The notes under the pieces: generated by a model | Told to the model about the DNA's origin: nothing | Databases searched by the model: none | The model's input: the letters and a program-made list of their open reading frames with translations, nothing else | Made by a program: the position numbers and the translations under genes | From: Usitatibacter palustris | GTDB lineage: Bacteria; Pseudomonadota; Gammaproteobacteria; Burkholderiales; Usitatibacteraceae | Assembly (NCBI RefSeq): GCF_013003985.1 | Contig: NZ_CP053073.1 | Span: forward strand, 2,852,001-2,916,000 | Reading direction: 5' to 3' | DNA length: 64,000 bases | Shown: one piece after another, positions 37,499 to 48,165 of the stretch | Numbering within the stretch: the stretch's first letter is position 1 | Layout of the letters: each line of letters begins with the position of its first letter

Positions 37499-38088
37499 AC
37501 AAGGGCATCGCGTGCCTCGCGATCGCCCTTGCCCTCGCCGCGCCGCGCATCGCGCTTGCCGGCGCGCAGCAATACGAGGTCCTCACGGCCTCGGTGCGCG
37601 CGACGCTCGCCAGCGCCGTTAACGCCCGCGACACCGTCGACTGGAACGACATGGAGACGCGCGCCTGGGTGCGCGCGATGACGCGGCGCGTGAAGCCGTT
37701 CTATCCGGATGAGGACGCCGCGCGCAGCTTCCTCGGTCTCGTGCGCTACGAGGCCAAGCGCGCGGGACTCGATCCGCACCTGGTGCTCGCGGTGATCGAG
37801 ATCGAGAGCAAGTTCCGCAAGTACGCGGTCTCGAAGGCCGGCGCGCGCGGCCTCATGCAGGTGATGCCGTTCTGGGTGAAGGAGATCGGCACGCCCACGA
37901 CCAACCTCTTCCAGGAGCGCGTGAACATCCGCTTCGGCTGCGTGATCCTGCGTCACTACCTCGATCGCGAGAACGGCAACGTGTTCAACGCGCTGGGCCG
38001 CTACAACGGCTCGCTGGGCCGCGCCGAGTACCCGGACAAGATCTTCAAGGTCTTGAAGTCACGCTGGGCGCTCGACGCGCCCGCGTAG
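37495..38088 (+). CDS. Lytic transglycosylase, SLT domain (family 1)
   Basis: The 197-residue protein has a signal peptide (cleavage near IALAG) and a C-terminal SLT domain (about 90-190). The catalytic Glu is in [15 protein letters not shown], then [17 protein letters not shown] and [18 protein letters not shown]. It cleaves MurNAc-GlcNAc bonds with anhydro-product release in the periplasm. It overlaps proS by 4 nt; the rppH-proS-transglycosylase order is typical of betaproteobacteria. Confidence 0.93.
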   Translation: MNKGIACLAIALALAAPRIALAGAQQYEVLTASVRATLASAVNARDTVDWNDMETRAWVRAMTRRVKPFYPDEDAARSFLGLVRYEAKRAGLDPHLVLAVIEIESKFRKYAVSKAGARGLMQVMPFWVKEIGTPTTNLFQERVNIRFGCVILRHYLDRENGNVFNALGRYNGSLGRAEYPDKIFKVLKSRWALDAPA

Positions 38089-38177
38089 AACGCCTCCAGC
38101 ACGAAAATTTCGGACGCAGCGAGCAGGATGACTATTGCGACCAGCGATACGAACAACATCCCTGCAACCATCTTCAC
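38001..38177 (-). CDS. Candidate small membrane protein, partly antisense to the transglycosylase gene
   Basis: A 58-codon frame starts at GTG (38177), or 56 codons from ATG 38171, behind a strong Shine-Dalgarno GGGAGG (38183-38188). The predicted product begins with a hydrophobic helix (MLFVSLVAIVILLAASEIFV) and a short polar tail. About half overlaps the 3' end of the transglycosylase gene on the other strand, which weakens the case. Otherwise the 38089-38266 gap holds nothing recognisable. Confidence 0.3.
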   Translation of the reverse strand: MKMVAGMLFVSLVAIVILLAASEIFVLEAFYAGASSAQRDFKTLKILSGYSARPSEPL

Positions 38178-38266
38178 GGGGACCTCCCACGACCGGGCAT
38201 GACGCCACTCTAGGCATCAAACGTTTCCAGTCTTCTTCCCGTTGAAGCGAAGTTGTATCGAGTTGT

Positions 38267-38758
38267 TCAGCTGCGCTTCGTCGTCGGCGGGGTCGTCGAC
38301 TCTTCCAGCGACTTCTTCGTCACCGGACCCAGCTGGTCGTAGACGCGCTTGCCCGTCGGGTCGTAGACGCGCGTCGTCGGCAGCCCGCGAACCTTGCCCA
38401 GCTGCTTCTCGACCGCATCGTCACCGAGCACCAGCGGATACGCGTGGCCGACCTTCTTCGCGAACTGCTTGGTCTTCTCCTCGGAATCCTCGACGTCCAG
38501 CGCCACGCCGATCACGACAACGTCCTTCGCGCGGTCCTTGGCGAACTGTGCGATCTCCGGAATCTCCGCGATGCACGGCGTGCACCACGTCGCCCAGAAA
38601 TTCACGACCACCCAGCGGCCCTTGTAGTCGGCCAGGCGATGGTGCTGGCCGGTCGTGTCGGTCAGGTCGAAGGCGGCGGCGGGAAGGGCGCAGGCCAGGC
38701 CCAAAACCAGCGACCAGAGGCCCAGGACACCCGATAAGCGGTTGGTTTTCAAAAGCAA
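38267..38758 (-). CDS. TlpA-like thioredoxin-fold protein, exported
   Basis: The 163-residue product has an N-terminal signal or anchor (VLGLWSLVLGLACALPAAAF) and a thioredoxin fold with active site WATWCTPCIAEIPEIAQFA and the cis-Pro loop RGLPTTRVYDPTG. It would be a periplasmic thiol reductase, for instance in cytochrome c maturation or disulfide repair. It lies alone and divergent from the PilZ-like gene. Confidence 0.88.
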   Translation of the reverse strand: MLLKTNRLSGVLGLWSLVLGLACALPAAAFDLTDTTGQHHRLADYKGRWVVVNFWATWCTPCIAEIPEIAQFAKDRAKDVVVIGVALDVEDSEEKTKQFAKKVGHAYPLVLGDDAVEKQLGKVRGLPTTRVYDPTGKRVYDQLGPVTKKSLEESTTPPTTKRS

Positions 38759-38771
38759 ATTCCTCTATTCT
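38742..38771 (+). promoter_or_regulatory. Possible sigma-70 promoter for the PilZ-like gene
   Basis: TTGGTT (38742-38747) and TATTCT (38766-38771) are separated by 18 bp, upstream of the structured leader. Confidence 0.35.
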
Positions 38772-38786
38772 GTAAAAAATACCGTC

Positions 38787-38860
38787 GGCGGGGGAGGCCC
38801 GGATGGCGGAAAGCCGAAAAAAGGCTATCTAAATCAAAGATTAGCAGGATCCTCCCCGCC
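38787..38860 (+). promoter_or_regulatory. Structured 5' leader before the PilZ-like gene (possible cis-regulatory RNA)
   Basis: A long-range stem pairs GGCGGGGGAGG (38787-38797) with CCTCCCCGCC (38851-38860), one nucleotide before the ATG at 38862. Inside are a GATGGC / GCTATC stem (about 38802-38829, one G-U pair) and a CTAAATC / GATTAG hairpin (38829-38844). The closed form would hide the start region. It does not match a riboswitch class I can recall. Confidence 0.4.
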
Positions 38861-38861
38861 C

Positions 38862-40442
38862 ATGCCGCTCGAATTGACTGTCCCGGCCGAACGTACGGCC
38901 CCGCCCAAAGACCTCGAAATCCGCCCGAAACAGGCCAAGGCCTGGCTCGATGCGTTGCCGCTCGCCCAAAGCGTCGAGTCCGCGCGGCAAATCCGCACCA
39001 AGCTCGCGGCCATGAGCCGCTCGAAGATCGAAGCCGACGACCGGGTGCTGCTGCTCGAAGCCTATCAACCGGTCGTCGCGATGCTGCTCGAGGAGCTCGA
39101 CGCGATCTACTCGAAGTCGCAGCTGCCGCTCACGCCCAAGGCGCGCGAAGCGCTCGATCTCGCGCGCGCGATCACGAGCGACGTCGCGCACGGCTACAAG
39201 ATCGTGATCCTCGAGAAGACCGGCAAGCTCATCGCCTTCGGCGCGAAGAAGCAGTTGCCGCTCCTGATCTACCGCACGATGGACGCGGTCGCGAGCGCCA
39301 TTCGCGCGGCGTACAAGTCGTACACGCCGCTCGCGCCGGGCTTGTGGAAGGACATGCACCAGCTCTACCTCCTGGCGGACAAGGACGGCCTTCTCAACGA
39401 ATCGCCGGACGCGGAAATCAGGATCACGATCGGCGAGTTGTACACCGAGTCGCTGCTGCTCTCGCTCACCGATCCCTATCGCCTCGTGCAGGGCGAGGTC
39501 GACAAGACCATCTCGATGATCCGCGCGAACAAGGGCCTCGCCACGCTCGGCAAGGTGAAGCCCGCCACGCGCGAGAGCGCGCACTTCCTCGTGCCTTGCG
39601 ACACGGACCGGCCGCCCAAGCCCGCGGCCTCGGCGTCCGATGACACGGGCGGCCCCAATTGGCGCCTCTTCGACGTGAATCCCCTCGCCGACCAATTGAA
39701 GAAGCGCAAGCAGGCGCTGGAAACCGGCAACGTCTCGGCGACGATGAGCCGGGCGACCGGCCTCGACGGCATGCTCCTGCTCGCGAAGCTGATCACGCTC
39801 TGGGGCGATCCGCCCAAGCGCGCCTATCGCCGCGATCCGATGGAGACCAGCGTGGCGATCTGCGCGGGGTTGCGCACGATCGGTCATTTCGTCTCGCAGG
39901 AACCGAAGGTCGATCCCGCGGTGGAAGCCGCCGCCATCCAGAGCGGCATCACGCTGCCGCTGCTCGTCGTGCCCGACGACGACGTCTCGCAGGGCCTGCA
40001 GGTGAGCGAGTGGGAAGTCGTGAACCAGAGTGCGGGTGGGCTGAAGGTGAAGCGCACGAGTGCCAGCAGCCAGAACATCGCCGTCGGCGAAGCGCTCGGC
40101 ATCAAGTTCATGGGCCGCGCGCGCTGGACCATCGGCGTGGTGCGCTGGCTCACCGCGCAGGACGACGGCGGCATGGAGTTCGGCATCCAGTTCCTCGCGC
40201 CCGCGGCACGCATGGTCGCCGTGACACCCACGATCACGGCGTCGGGAACGGTGAAGCTCGGGCTCCTGTTGCACGAGTCCGAGCAGTCCACGCAGGCGGA
40301 CACGTTGCTGACACCGCCCTCGACCTATTCGGACCTGCGCGAGTACGAGATCGACGACGATGGCGAGGTGAGCTGCGCGCGCGCGACGAGCCTCATCGAG
40401 AAGACCGCGCGCTTCGAGCTCTTCCACATCTCACCGTCCTGA
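38862..40442 (+). CDS. PilZ-like domain protein of unknown function
   Basis: The 526-residue cytoplasmic protein has an alpha-helical body rich in Leu/Ala (about 1-350) without a recognised domain. A C-terminal beta-rich segment contains WEVVNQSAGGLKVKR and EFGIQFLAPAARM; NQSAGG fits the D/NxSxxG motif of PilZ domains, but the preceding RxxxR is not clear, so c-di-GMP binding is uncertain. The ATG at 38862 lacks a good Shine-Dalgarno and sits directly after the long-range stem of the leader. A longer upstream frame is a read-through. It is convergent with, and overlaps by 12 nt, the YihY gene. Confidence 0.7.
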   Translation: MPLELTVPAERTAPPKDLEIRPKQAKAWLDALPLAQSVESARQIRTKLAAMSRSKIEADDRVLLLEAYQPVVAMLLEELDAIYSKSQLPLTPKAREALDLARAITSDVAHGYKIVILEKTGKLIAFGAKKQLPLLIYRTMDAVASAIRAAYKSYTPLAPGLWKDMHQLYLLADKDGLLNESPDAEIRITIGELYTESLLLSLTDPYRLVQGEVDKTISMIRANKGLATLGKVKPATRESAHFLVPCDTDRPPKPAASASDDTGGPNWRLFDVNPLADQLKKRKQALETGNVSATMSRATGLDGMLLLAKLITLWGDPPKRAYRRDPMETSVAICAGLRTIGHFVSQEPKVDPAVEAAAIQSGITLPLLVVPDDDVSQGLQVSEWEVVNQSAGGLKVKRTSASSQNIAVGEALGIKFMGRARWTIGVVRWLTAQDDGGMEFGIQFLAPAARMVAVTPTITASGTVKLGLLLHESEQSTQADTLLTPPSTYSDLREYEIDDDGEVSCARATSLIEKTARFELFHISPS

Positions 40443-41672
40443 GGGCTCGTCCTCGCGGTAGAGCTCGGCCAGCGGGCGCTTCATCTGCGCCTCGAACGTT
40501 TGTGCCACGTCGATGAAGTCCGGCGAGATCGAGGACCACTCGCGCGGATCCAGCCCTTCTCCGTCGGCCACCGCGGCCGCCCAGAAGTCTCCCAGCGTCA
40601 CCGCCTCGGGCGCCTTGTCCAACGTGTAGTTGCGCGCGCCCTGCCGACGGATGATCCCGCGCTTCTCCAGGTGCGTCAGCGTGTCCTCCAGCTCCTCCGC
40701 GGGCACCGCGCACTCCACCCGTAGCGTCTCGAAGCTCAGCGGCTCCCCTTTCGCTTCGGCGAGGAGGCGACCGACCTTGAGTGCGTCGCGGAAACGACGG
40801 CCCGGCGTCGGCGCGCGCTTCCAGAGCCGATGTCGCCAGTACCCCGCGCACGCCGTGAACTCCGCGCCGAACAGCACCACGAGCCACGAGAGGTACATCC
40901 ACAGGAGGAAGACCGGGATGGCGGCGAACGTGCCGTACACGACGTTCGCTCCCGGCACCGAGCGGATGTAGGCGGCGAAGAGCGCCTTCATCGCCTCGAA
41001 CAGCACGGCCGCGAGCGCGCCGCCGAGGATCGCGTGCAGCCAGGGAACGTGGCGATACGGGACGACCCGGTAGACGAGGATGAACATCGTCGCGCTCATC
41101 AGGACGGGCACCACGTGCAACAGCACGGGCTGCGCCTCGTCGGGCAGCCGTTCGAGTCCCGTCGAGAGCGTGTACAGGTAGGTCGTCGCCGTCACGCTGA
41201 TGCCGATCAGCAAGGGGCCGATGAGCAGCAGGAACAGGTACGCGATCAGCGACAGCCACAGCGGCCGCATGCGGCGCACCCGCCAGATGGCATTGAGCGA
41301 GCTGTCGACCGTGGAGAGCATCGCGAGCGCGGTCACGAGGAGCGCGCCGAGGCTGAGCAGCGTGAGCTTGCCCGCCGCGTCCGCGAACTGCCCCATGTAC
41401 ACCGTGATGATCTTCCCCGCGATCTCCGGCACGAGGTTGAGCAGCAGGAAGATCTTCAGCCGGATCATCACCTCCTCGAAGATCGGCAGCGAGGAGAGGA
41501 TCACCACCACGATGGCGAACACCGGCACGATCGCGAGCAGCGTCGTGAAGGTGAGGCTCCCGGCGATTTGCGGGCACCGGTCTTCCGACCAGCGGCGCAG
41601 CACGAATCGCAGGAACCCGAAGACGTCGAAGAGAGTACGCAGCACGAAGGGTCCGGAGGCGATCGGTATCAT
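40431..41672 (-). CDS. YihY/BrkB family inner membrane protein with a C-terminal winged-helix-like domain
   Basis: The 413-residue product has about six membrane helices (LTFTTLLAIVPVFAIVVVIL, LLVTALAMLSTVDSSLNAIW, LWMYLSWLVVLFGAEFTA are family hallmarks). A cytoplasmic C-terminal region of ~110 residues resembles a winged helix (LEDTLTHLEKRGIIRRQG). Older annotation as RNase BN is wrong for this family. Its start at 41672 is just 13 nt from the divergent DUF2069 gene, so the promoters must overlap the coding starts. Confidence 0.88.
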   Translation of the reverse strand: MIPIASGPFVLRTLFDVFGFLRFVLRRWSEDRCPQIAGSLTFTTLLAIVPVFAIVVVILSSLPIFEEVMIRLKIFLLLNLVPEIAGKIITVYMGQFADAAGKLTLLSLGALLVTALAMLSTVDSSLNAIWRVRRMRPLWLSLIAYLFLLLIGPLLIGISVTATTYLYTLSTGLERLPDEAQPVLLHVVPVLMSATMFILVYRVVPYRHVPWLHAILGGALAAVLFEAMKALFAAYIRSVPGANVVYGTFAAIPVFLLWMYLSWLVVLFGAEFTACAGYWRHRLWKRAPTPGRRFRDALKVGRLLAEAKGEPLSFETLRVECAVPAEELEDTLTHLEKRGIIRRQGARNYTLDKAPEAVTLGDFWAAAVADGEGLDPREWSSISPDFIDVAQTFEAQMKRPLAELYREDEPSGR

Positions 41673-41685
41673 AGCAGCGCGCCGT

Positions 41686-42072
41686 ATGATCACCCCCGTG
41701 CCCCCTTCTCCCGCCACCCGTTCCCGCGCGCACGCTGCAACCTGCGCCACGCTGACCGCGCTCGTCGCGCTCGCGATCGCCTGGGAGCTGTGGCTCGCAC
41801 CCCTGAGGCCCGGCGGCTCCTGGCTCGTCCTGAAGGCCGTGCCGCTCGCGCTCCTGCTGCCGGCGGTGTTCCGCGAATCGCGCAAGGCCGTGCAGGCCGG
41901 CGCCTTGTTCGTGTGGCTTTACGCGGGAGAAGGCGCGGCGCGCGCGATGACCGACGCGGGACTTTCGGCGCAGCTCGCTTTCCTGGAGGTGGTGCTCGCG
42001 GTCGGGTACTTCGCCGCGGCGGTGGTCTACTTGCGCTCGTCGGCGCGAACGATGGCCGCGCCCGGCGCCTGA
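41686..42072 (+). CDS. DUF2069 family membrane protein
   Basis: The 128-residue product (from ATG 41686) has four membrane helices, with AIAWELWLAPLRPGGSWLVL and PLALLLPAVFRESRKAVQAG typical of DUF2069. The ATG lies inside a good -10 hexamer, TATGAT (41685-41690); the GTG at 41698 comes 7 nt after it with no Shine-Dalgarno, so a leaderless GTG start giving 124 residues is likely. The 3' end overlaps the DUF2721 gene on the other strand by 46 nt. Function unknown. Confidence 0.82.
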   Translation: MITPVPPSPATRSRAHAATCATLTALVALAIAWELWLAPLRPGGSWLVLKAVPLALLLPAVFRESRKAVQAGALFVWLYAGEGAARAMTDAGLSAQLAFLEVVLAVGYFAAAVVYLRSSARTMAAPGA

Positions 42073-42512
42073 ACGACCGGGTGCCGCACCGTCAACGCGG
42101 CCACGAACACTTCGCGCAGGAACATCAGCAGGCAGCCCGTCAGCGCCACCATCGCCGCGATGAAGAGCGCCGCCACGGTCTTCGAGAGATCGAACGTCAC
42201 GAAGGCCGCGACGAACGCGAGGCCGATCAACAGGCACACGAGCAGCGCCGACATGACCGCGAGCGCGATCGACCAGAGCACCAGCTTGATGCGGCGCGCC
42301 AGGGTCTGCAGCTCCTCGACCATCTCGCGGCGCGTGTCGCCCTCGTAGGCCGGAAGCAGCTCCTCGATCTGGCGGCGGCGGTCCACCGCGCGGGCAAGCC
42401 GGCCCGTCAGCGCGTTGATGATGGTGCCGATCGCCGTGAGCAGGAACACGGGGGCGACCGCGAGCTGGATCAGGCGGGTGATGTCGAAGACATGGGAATC
42501 GAATTGCGGCAT
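42027..42512 (-). CDS. DUF2721 family membrane protein
   Basis: The 161-residue product has three membrane helices (about 15-37, 70-100 and 105-130) and a cytoplasmic loop with LARAVDRRRQIEELL and YEGDTRREMVEELQTLARRI, family features. Function unknown. It lies 10 nt downstream of the dedA-like gene, possibly in one unit with secDF-dedA. Confidence 0.85.
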   Translation of the reverse strand: MPQFDSHVFDITRLIQLAVAPVFLLTAIGTIINALTGRLARAVDRRRQIEELLPAYEGDTRREMVEELQTLARRIKLVLWSIALAVMSALLVCLLIGLAFVAAFVTFDLSKTVAALFIAAMVALTGCLLMFLREVFVAALTVRHPVVQAPGAAIVRADERK

Positions 42513-42522
42513 GGAGGCAATG

Positions 42523-43155
42523 CTACGCCCGCGAGCGGATCATCGCGACCACCATCGGCACCAGGCTCAACGCGATGATCGCGAGGATGATCAGGGTGAG
42601 GTTGGCCTTCACCCAGGGAACGTTGCCGAAGAAGTAACCCGCGTAGGTGAGCGATCCGACCCACAGGACCGCGCCGCCCACGTTGTACGCCGTGAAGCTG
42701 GTGGGGTTCATCGCCCCGAGGCCGGCGACAAACGGCACGTAGGTGCGCACGATCGGCATGAAGCGCGAGATCACCACGGCCATGCCGCCGTGGCGCTCGT
42801 AGAAGGCGTGCGTGCGATCGAGGTGGGCGGGATTGAGCCAGCGCGAGCCGCGGTCGGTGAAGAAGCGCTTTCCGAGCCAGCGGCCGATCGCATAGTTGGT
42901 GGTGTTGCCCAGCACCGCGGCCACGACGAGCAGGAAGGCGAGCAGGTGGACGTCGAGGCCACCCAAGGCGGCCACGGCGCCGGCGACGAACAGCAGCGAA
43001 TCCCCCGGCAGGATCGGGGTCACGACCAGCCCCGTCTCCGCGAAGATCACGGCGAAGAGGATCGCGTAGACCCACGCACCGTAACTGGAGACCAGCGCCG
43101 CGAGGTGGACATCGAGCCGGAGCACGATGTCCAGCAACCCGGCGAGAAACTCCAT
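42523..43155 (-). CDS. DedA family (SNARE-associated/VTT) membrane protein
   Basis: This 210-residue inner membrane protein belongs to a family linked to undecaprenyl phosphate or phospholipid flipping and proton-motive force homeostasis. Signature segments: FAETGLVVTPILPGDSLLFV and ISRFMPIVRTYVPFVAGLG. Its ATG overlaps the secF stop (TGATG), so it is translated with the Sec accessory genes. The long reading frame upstream over secF is a shadow. Confidence 0.92.
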   Translation of the reverse strand: MEFLAGLLDIVLRLDVHLAALVSSYGAWVYAILFAVIFAETGLVVTPILPGDSLLFVAGAVAALGGLDVHLLAFLLVVAAVLGNTTNYAIGRWLGKRFFTDRGSRWLNPAHLDRTHAFYERHGGMAVVISRFMPIVRTYVPFVAGLGAMNPTSFTAYNVGGAVLWVGSLTYAGYFFGNVPWVKANLTLIILAIIALSLVPMVVAMIRSRA

Positions 43156-44105
43156 CAGGGCATTTCGGCCGTGGCGGCCTTCTTCTCCGGCTTCACGAAG
43201 TCCTCGCGCGAGGCGCCGAGGTACATCGCGAGCGGGCAAGCAACCAGCACCGAGGAGTAGATGCCGAAGCAGATGCCGATCGTCAGCGCGAGCGCGAAGT
43301 AATGCAGCGTCGCGCCGCCGAAGATGAGGATCGAGAGCACCATCATCTGCGTGCAGCCGTGCGTGATGATCGTGCGCGAGATCGTGCCCGTGATCGAGGC
43401 ATCCATCACCTCGGGCACCGACGCCTTGCGCAGCTTCTTGAAGTTCTCGCGCACCCGGTCGAACACGACCACCGACTCGTTCACCGAATAACCCAGGATC
43501 GCGAGCACGGCGGCGAGTACGGGCAGCGAGAATTCCCAGCCGAACGCGGCGAAGAAGCCCAGGATGATCACGACGTCGTGCAGGTTCGCGAGGATGGTGG
43601 CCACGGCGAAGCGCCACTCGAACCGGAATGCGAGGTAGATCACGATCCCGATACAAACGAATAGCAATGCGAGGCCGCCGTCGGCCGCGAGCTCCTTGCC
43701 CACCTGGCCGCCGACGAACTCGACGCGCTTCAACTGGGCGCTCGGATCCTCGGCCTTGAGGGCCTTCATCACGGTGTCGGATTGCTTCTGCATCTCGACG
43801 TTCTGGCTCTGGCCCTCGGCCTGCTTGAGCTGCAGCCGGATCAGGACGTCGCGCGGCGTGCCGAAGGTCTGCACGGTGAAATCCGTGAGTCCGGTCTTCT
43901 GGATGGCCTCGCGAATACGGTCCGGGCTGGCCTCCTTCGCGTAGTTCACTTCCATCACCGTGCCGCCGGTGAATTCGATCGAGAAGTGCAGGCCCTTCGC
44001 GATGAGGAAGCCCACCGCCAGCACGAAGGTGATCAACGAAATGACGTTGAACACCAGCGCATGGCGCATGAAGGGGATGGTGCCGCGGATCTTGAAGAAT
44101 TCCAT
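43155..44105 (-). CDS. secF: Protein translocase subunit SecF
   Basis: The 316-residue membrane protein pairs with SecD to use proton-motive force in late protein export. It starts MEFFKIRGTIPFMRHALVF with the first helix, then GLHFSIEFTGGTVMEVNY and the helices containing LGYSVNESVVVFDRVRENF and SITGTISRTIITHGCTQMMV. It lies 1 nt after secD. Confidence 0.97.
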   Translation of the reverse strand: MEFFKIRGTIPFMRHALVFNVISLITFVLAVGFLIAKGLHFSIEFTGGTVMEVNYAKEASPDRIREAIQKTGLTDFTVQTFGTPRDVLIRLQLKQAEGQSQNVEMQKQSDTVMKALKAEDPSAQLKRVEFVGGQVGKELAADGGLALLFVCIGIVIYLAFRFEWRFAVATILANLHDVVIILGFFAAFGWEFSLPVLAAVLAILGYSVNESVVVFDRVRENFKKLRKASVPEVMDASITGTISRTIITHGCTQMMVLSILIFGGATLHYFALALTIGICFGIYSSVLVACPLAMYLGASREDFVKPEKKAATAEMP

Positions 44106-44106
44106 G

Positions 44107-45969
44107 TCAGGCCCCCGCCTTCTTTTCCCAGGTGGTGTTGCCGATCGAGATCTTGCCGATCTTCTTCCGGCCACCGTAGATGAGGTTCACGATCCCGCGC
44201 GAGACGACGACCGCGCTGAAGATCGAGGTGAGGATGCCCAGGCAGTGCACGACCGCGAAGCCCTTGATCGGGCCCGAGCCGAACGCGAGGAGTGCGAGGC
44301 CCGCGATGAGCGTGGTCACGTTGGAGTCGAGAATGGTGCCGAAGGCACGCTCGTAGCCGGCCTGGATCGCCATCTGCGGCGTCATGCCGGAGCGCACTTC
44401 TTCACGCACGCGCTCGTTGATCAGCACGTTGGCGTCGATCGCCATGCCGAGCGTGAGCGCGATGGCCGCGATGCCGGGCAACGTGAGCGTGACCTGCATC
44501 ATCGAGAGGATCGCCACGAGGAAGAGCAGGTTCGCGCCCAGGGCCAGCACCGACACCAGGCCGAAGAGCATGTAGTACAGGATCATGAACGCGGCGATCA
44601 GGAGGAAGCCGCCCATGACCGCGCGATAGCCCTTCTGGATGTTCTCCGCGCCGAGGCTGGGGCCCACGGTGCGCTCCTCGATGATGTCCATCGAGGCCGC
44701 AAGCGCTCCGGCACGAAGCAGGAGCGCGAGGTTCTTCGCTTCCGTCGCGTCGGGCATGCCCGAGATCTGGAAGCGCGCGCCGAATTCTTCCTGGATGACC
44801 GGCCAGGTGAGCACGGTGGTGCTGTTCTTTTCCACCAGCATCATCGCCATGCGCTTCTTCACGTTCTCGCGCGTGTTCTGGCGCATGATGCGCCCGCCCG
44901 TGTCGTCGAGATTCATCGAGACGACGGCGCCGCCATTCTTCTGGTCGAAGCCCGGCTGGGCGTCGCGGATGCGATCGCCGCTGATGACCAGCGACTTCTT
45001 CACGAGGACCGGACGGCCTTCCTGGTCGAGGTACTTCTCGGTATTGAACGGCGCAGGCTGGTCCTTGAACTGGAAGAACGCGTCCTGGCCCGAACCCGCG
45101 GCGTACTCTTCCGCGACGTTGCGCACCTCGAGGGTCGCGGTGCGCCCGAGGATTTCCTTCGCGCGGCCCGGATCCTGCACGCCGGCGAGCTGCACGGAGA
45201 TGCGGTCCACACCCTGCTGCTGCACGATCGGCTCGGCGACGCCGAGCTCGTTCACGCGGTTGCGCAGCGTCTGGATGTTCTGCTGGAGCGCGAGCTCCTG
45301 TTCGCGCTTCACGACCTCGGGCTTGATGGTCGCGACGATCTGCGACTCCTCGCCCTCGACTTCGCGCAGCGTGAGGTCAGGCATCTGGTCAGCGAGCTGC
45401 TTCATCGCCGCGGCGCGCTGGTCGGCTTCGCGGAAGCGGATGACGATGCGCTCGCCCTCGCGGCCGAGGCCCGAGTAATAGATCTTCTTGTCGCGAAGCG
45501 CGTTGCGCGAGTCTGCGAGATAGCGCTCGACGGACTTGTTCACCGCGGACTTCATGTCCACCTGCAGCAGGAAGTGCACGCCCCCGCGCAAGTCGAGGCC
45601 CAGGTACATCGGGTTCGCGCCGAGGGCATGCAGCCACTTGGGCGAGCTCGAGACGAGGTTGAGCGCAACGATGTAGCCAGTGCCGGCCTTGGCGACGAGC
45701 ACCTCGCGCGCCTTGAGCTGCACGTCGGTGTCGGCGAAGAAGAAGCGCAGGGCTGCGTCTTCGCGCTCGACGCGCTGCGGCGTGATGTTGGCGGCCTTGA
45801 GGTCGCCCTCGAGGCGCGCCTGCAGCGTCTCGTCGATCTTGATCGTCGTGCGCGAGGACGAGACCTGCACCACGGGCACCTCGCCGAACAGGTTCGGCAC
45901 GGCGTAGATCACGCCCACCACGAGGGCGAGCGCGATCACGAGGTACTTCCAGAGGGGATAGCGATTCAT
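44107..45969 (-). CDS. secD: Protein translocase subunit SecD
   Basis: The 620-residue partner of SecF starts MNRYPLWKYLVIALALVVGV. The first helix is followed by the large periplasmic region (LGLDLRGGVHFLLQVDM), and the C-terminal helices contain LTLPGIAAIALTLGMAIDAN and GSGPIKGFAVVHCLGILTSI. It is in the operon tgt-yajC-secD-secF. Confidence 0.97.
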   Translation of the reverse strand: MNRYPLWKYLVIALALVVGVIYAVPNLFGEVPVVQVSSSRTTIKIDETLQARLEGDLKAANITPQRVEREDAALRFFFADTDVQLKAREVLVAKAGTGYIVALNLVSSSPKWLHALGANPMYLGLDLRGGVHFLLQVDMKSAVNKSVERYLADSRNALRDKKIYYSGLGREGERIVIRFREADQRAAAMKQLADQMPDLTLREVEGEESQIVATIKPEVVKREQELALQQNIQTLRNRVNELGVAEPIVQQQGVDRISVQLAGVQDPGRAKEILGRTATLEVRNVAEEYAAGSGQDAFFQFKDQPAPFNTEKYLDQEGRPVLVKKSLVISGDRIRDAQPGFDQKNGGAVVSMNLDDTGGRIMRQNTRENVKKRMAMMLVEKNSTTVLTWPVIQEEFGARFQISGMPDATEAKNLALLLRAGALAASMDIIEERTVGPSLGAENIQKGYRAVMGGFLLIAAFMILYYMLFGLVSVLALGANLLFLVAILSMMQVTLTLPGIAAIALTLGMAIDANVLINERVREEVRSGMTPQMAIQAGYERAFGTILDSNVTTLIAGLALLAFGSGPIKGFAVVHCLGILTSIFSAVVVSRGIVNLIYGGRKKIGKISIGNTTWEKKAGA

Positions 45970-45973
45970 GAGG

Positions 45974-46300
45974 CTACTGCGCGCCCTTGTACGTGCCCTT
46001 GGGCAGCAGCTTGTTCACGGCCTGCTTCTCGACTTGCAGCACCACGTTGTCGGCGACTTCGAGGCTGATGTACGTGTCGCCCACCTTGTTGATGCGGCCG
46101 AGGAATCCGAGGGCCACGACCTCGTCGCCCTTCTGCAGCGCCTCGAGCATCGTCTTGTGCTCCTTCGCCTTCTTCATCTGCGGACGAATCATGAGGAAGT
46201 AGAGGATCACGAACATCAGAACGATGGGGAGCATCCCCATCAGGGTGTCGCTGCCCGAGGGCGCAGCACCTGCCGCCTGGGCGTAAGCAGTACCGATCAT
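45974..46300 (-). CDS. yajC: Preprotein translocase subunit YajC
   Basis: The 108-residue membrane protein associates with SecDF. One helix (LPIVLMFVILYFLMIRPQMK) is followed by a small cytoplasmic domain (LQKGDEVVALGFLGRINKVG). It lies 4 nt before secD. The 84-nt gap to tgt contains a CAGGC/GCCTG hairpin with T-runs whose orientation does not suit the minus-strand genes. Confidence 0.95.
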   Translation of the reverse strand: MIGTAYAQAAGAAPSGSDTLMGMLPIVLMFVILYFLMIRPQMKKAKEHKTMLEALQKGDEVVALGFLGRINKVGDTYISLEVADNVVLQVEKQAVNKLLPKGTYKGAQ

Positions 46301-46384
46301 GGAACGGGTCTCCGTACGGAAATTCTTGATATGACAGGCTTTTTGCCTGCTTTTGAAGCCCGCTATTTTAGCACAGCGGACCCC

Positions 46385-48147
<1,763 letters not shown>

Positions 48148-48165
48148 TGAATCTCCTGAAATGAG

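Noticed and set aside
46321..46345. CAGGC/GCCTG hairpin with T-runs between yajC and tgt
   Set aside because: The T-tract suits a plus-strand transcript, but all nearby genes are on the minus strand, so I did not call it a terminator.
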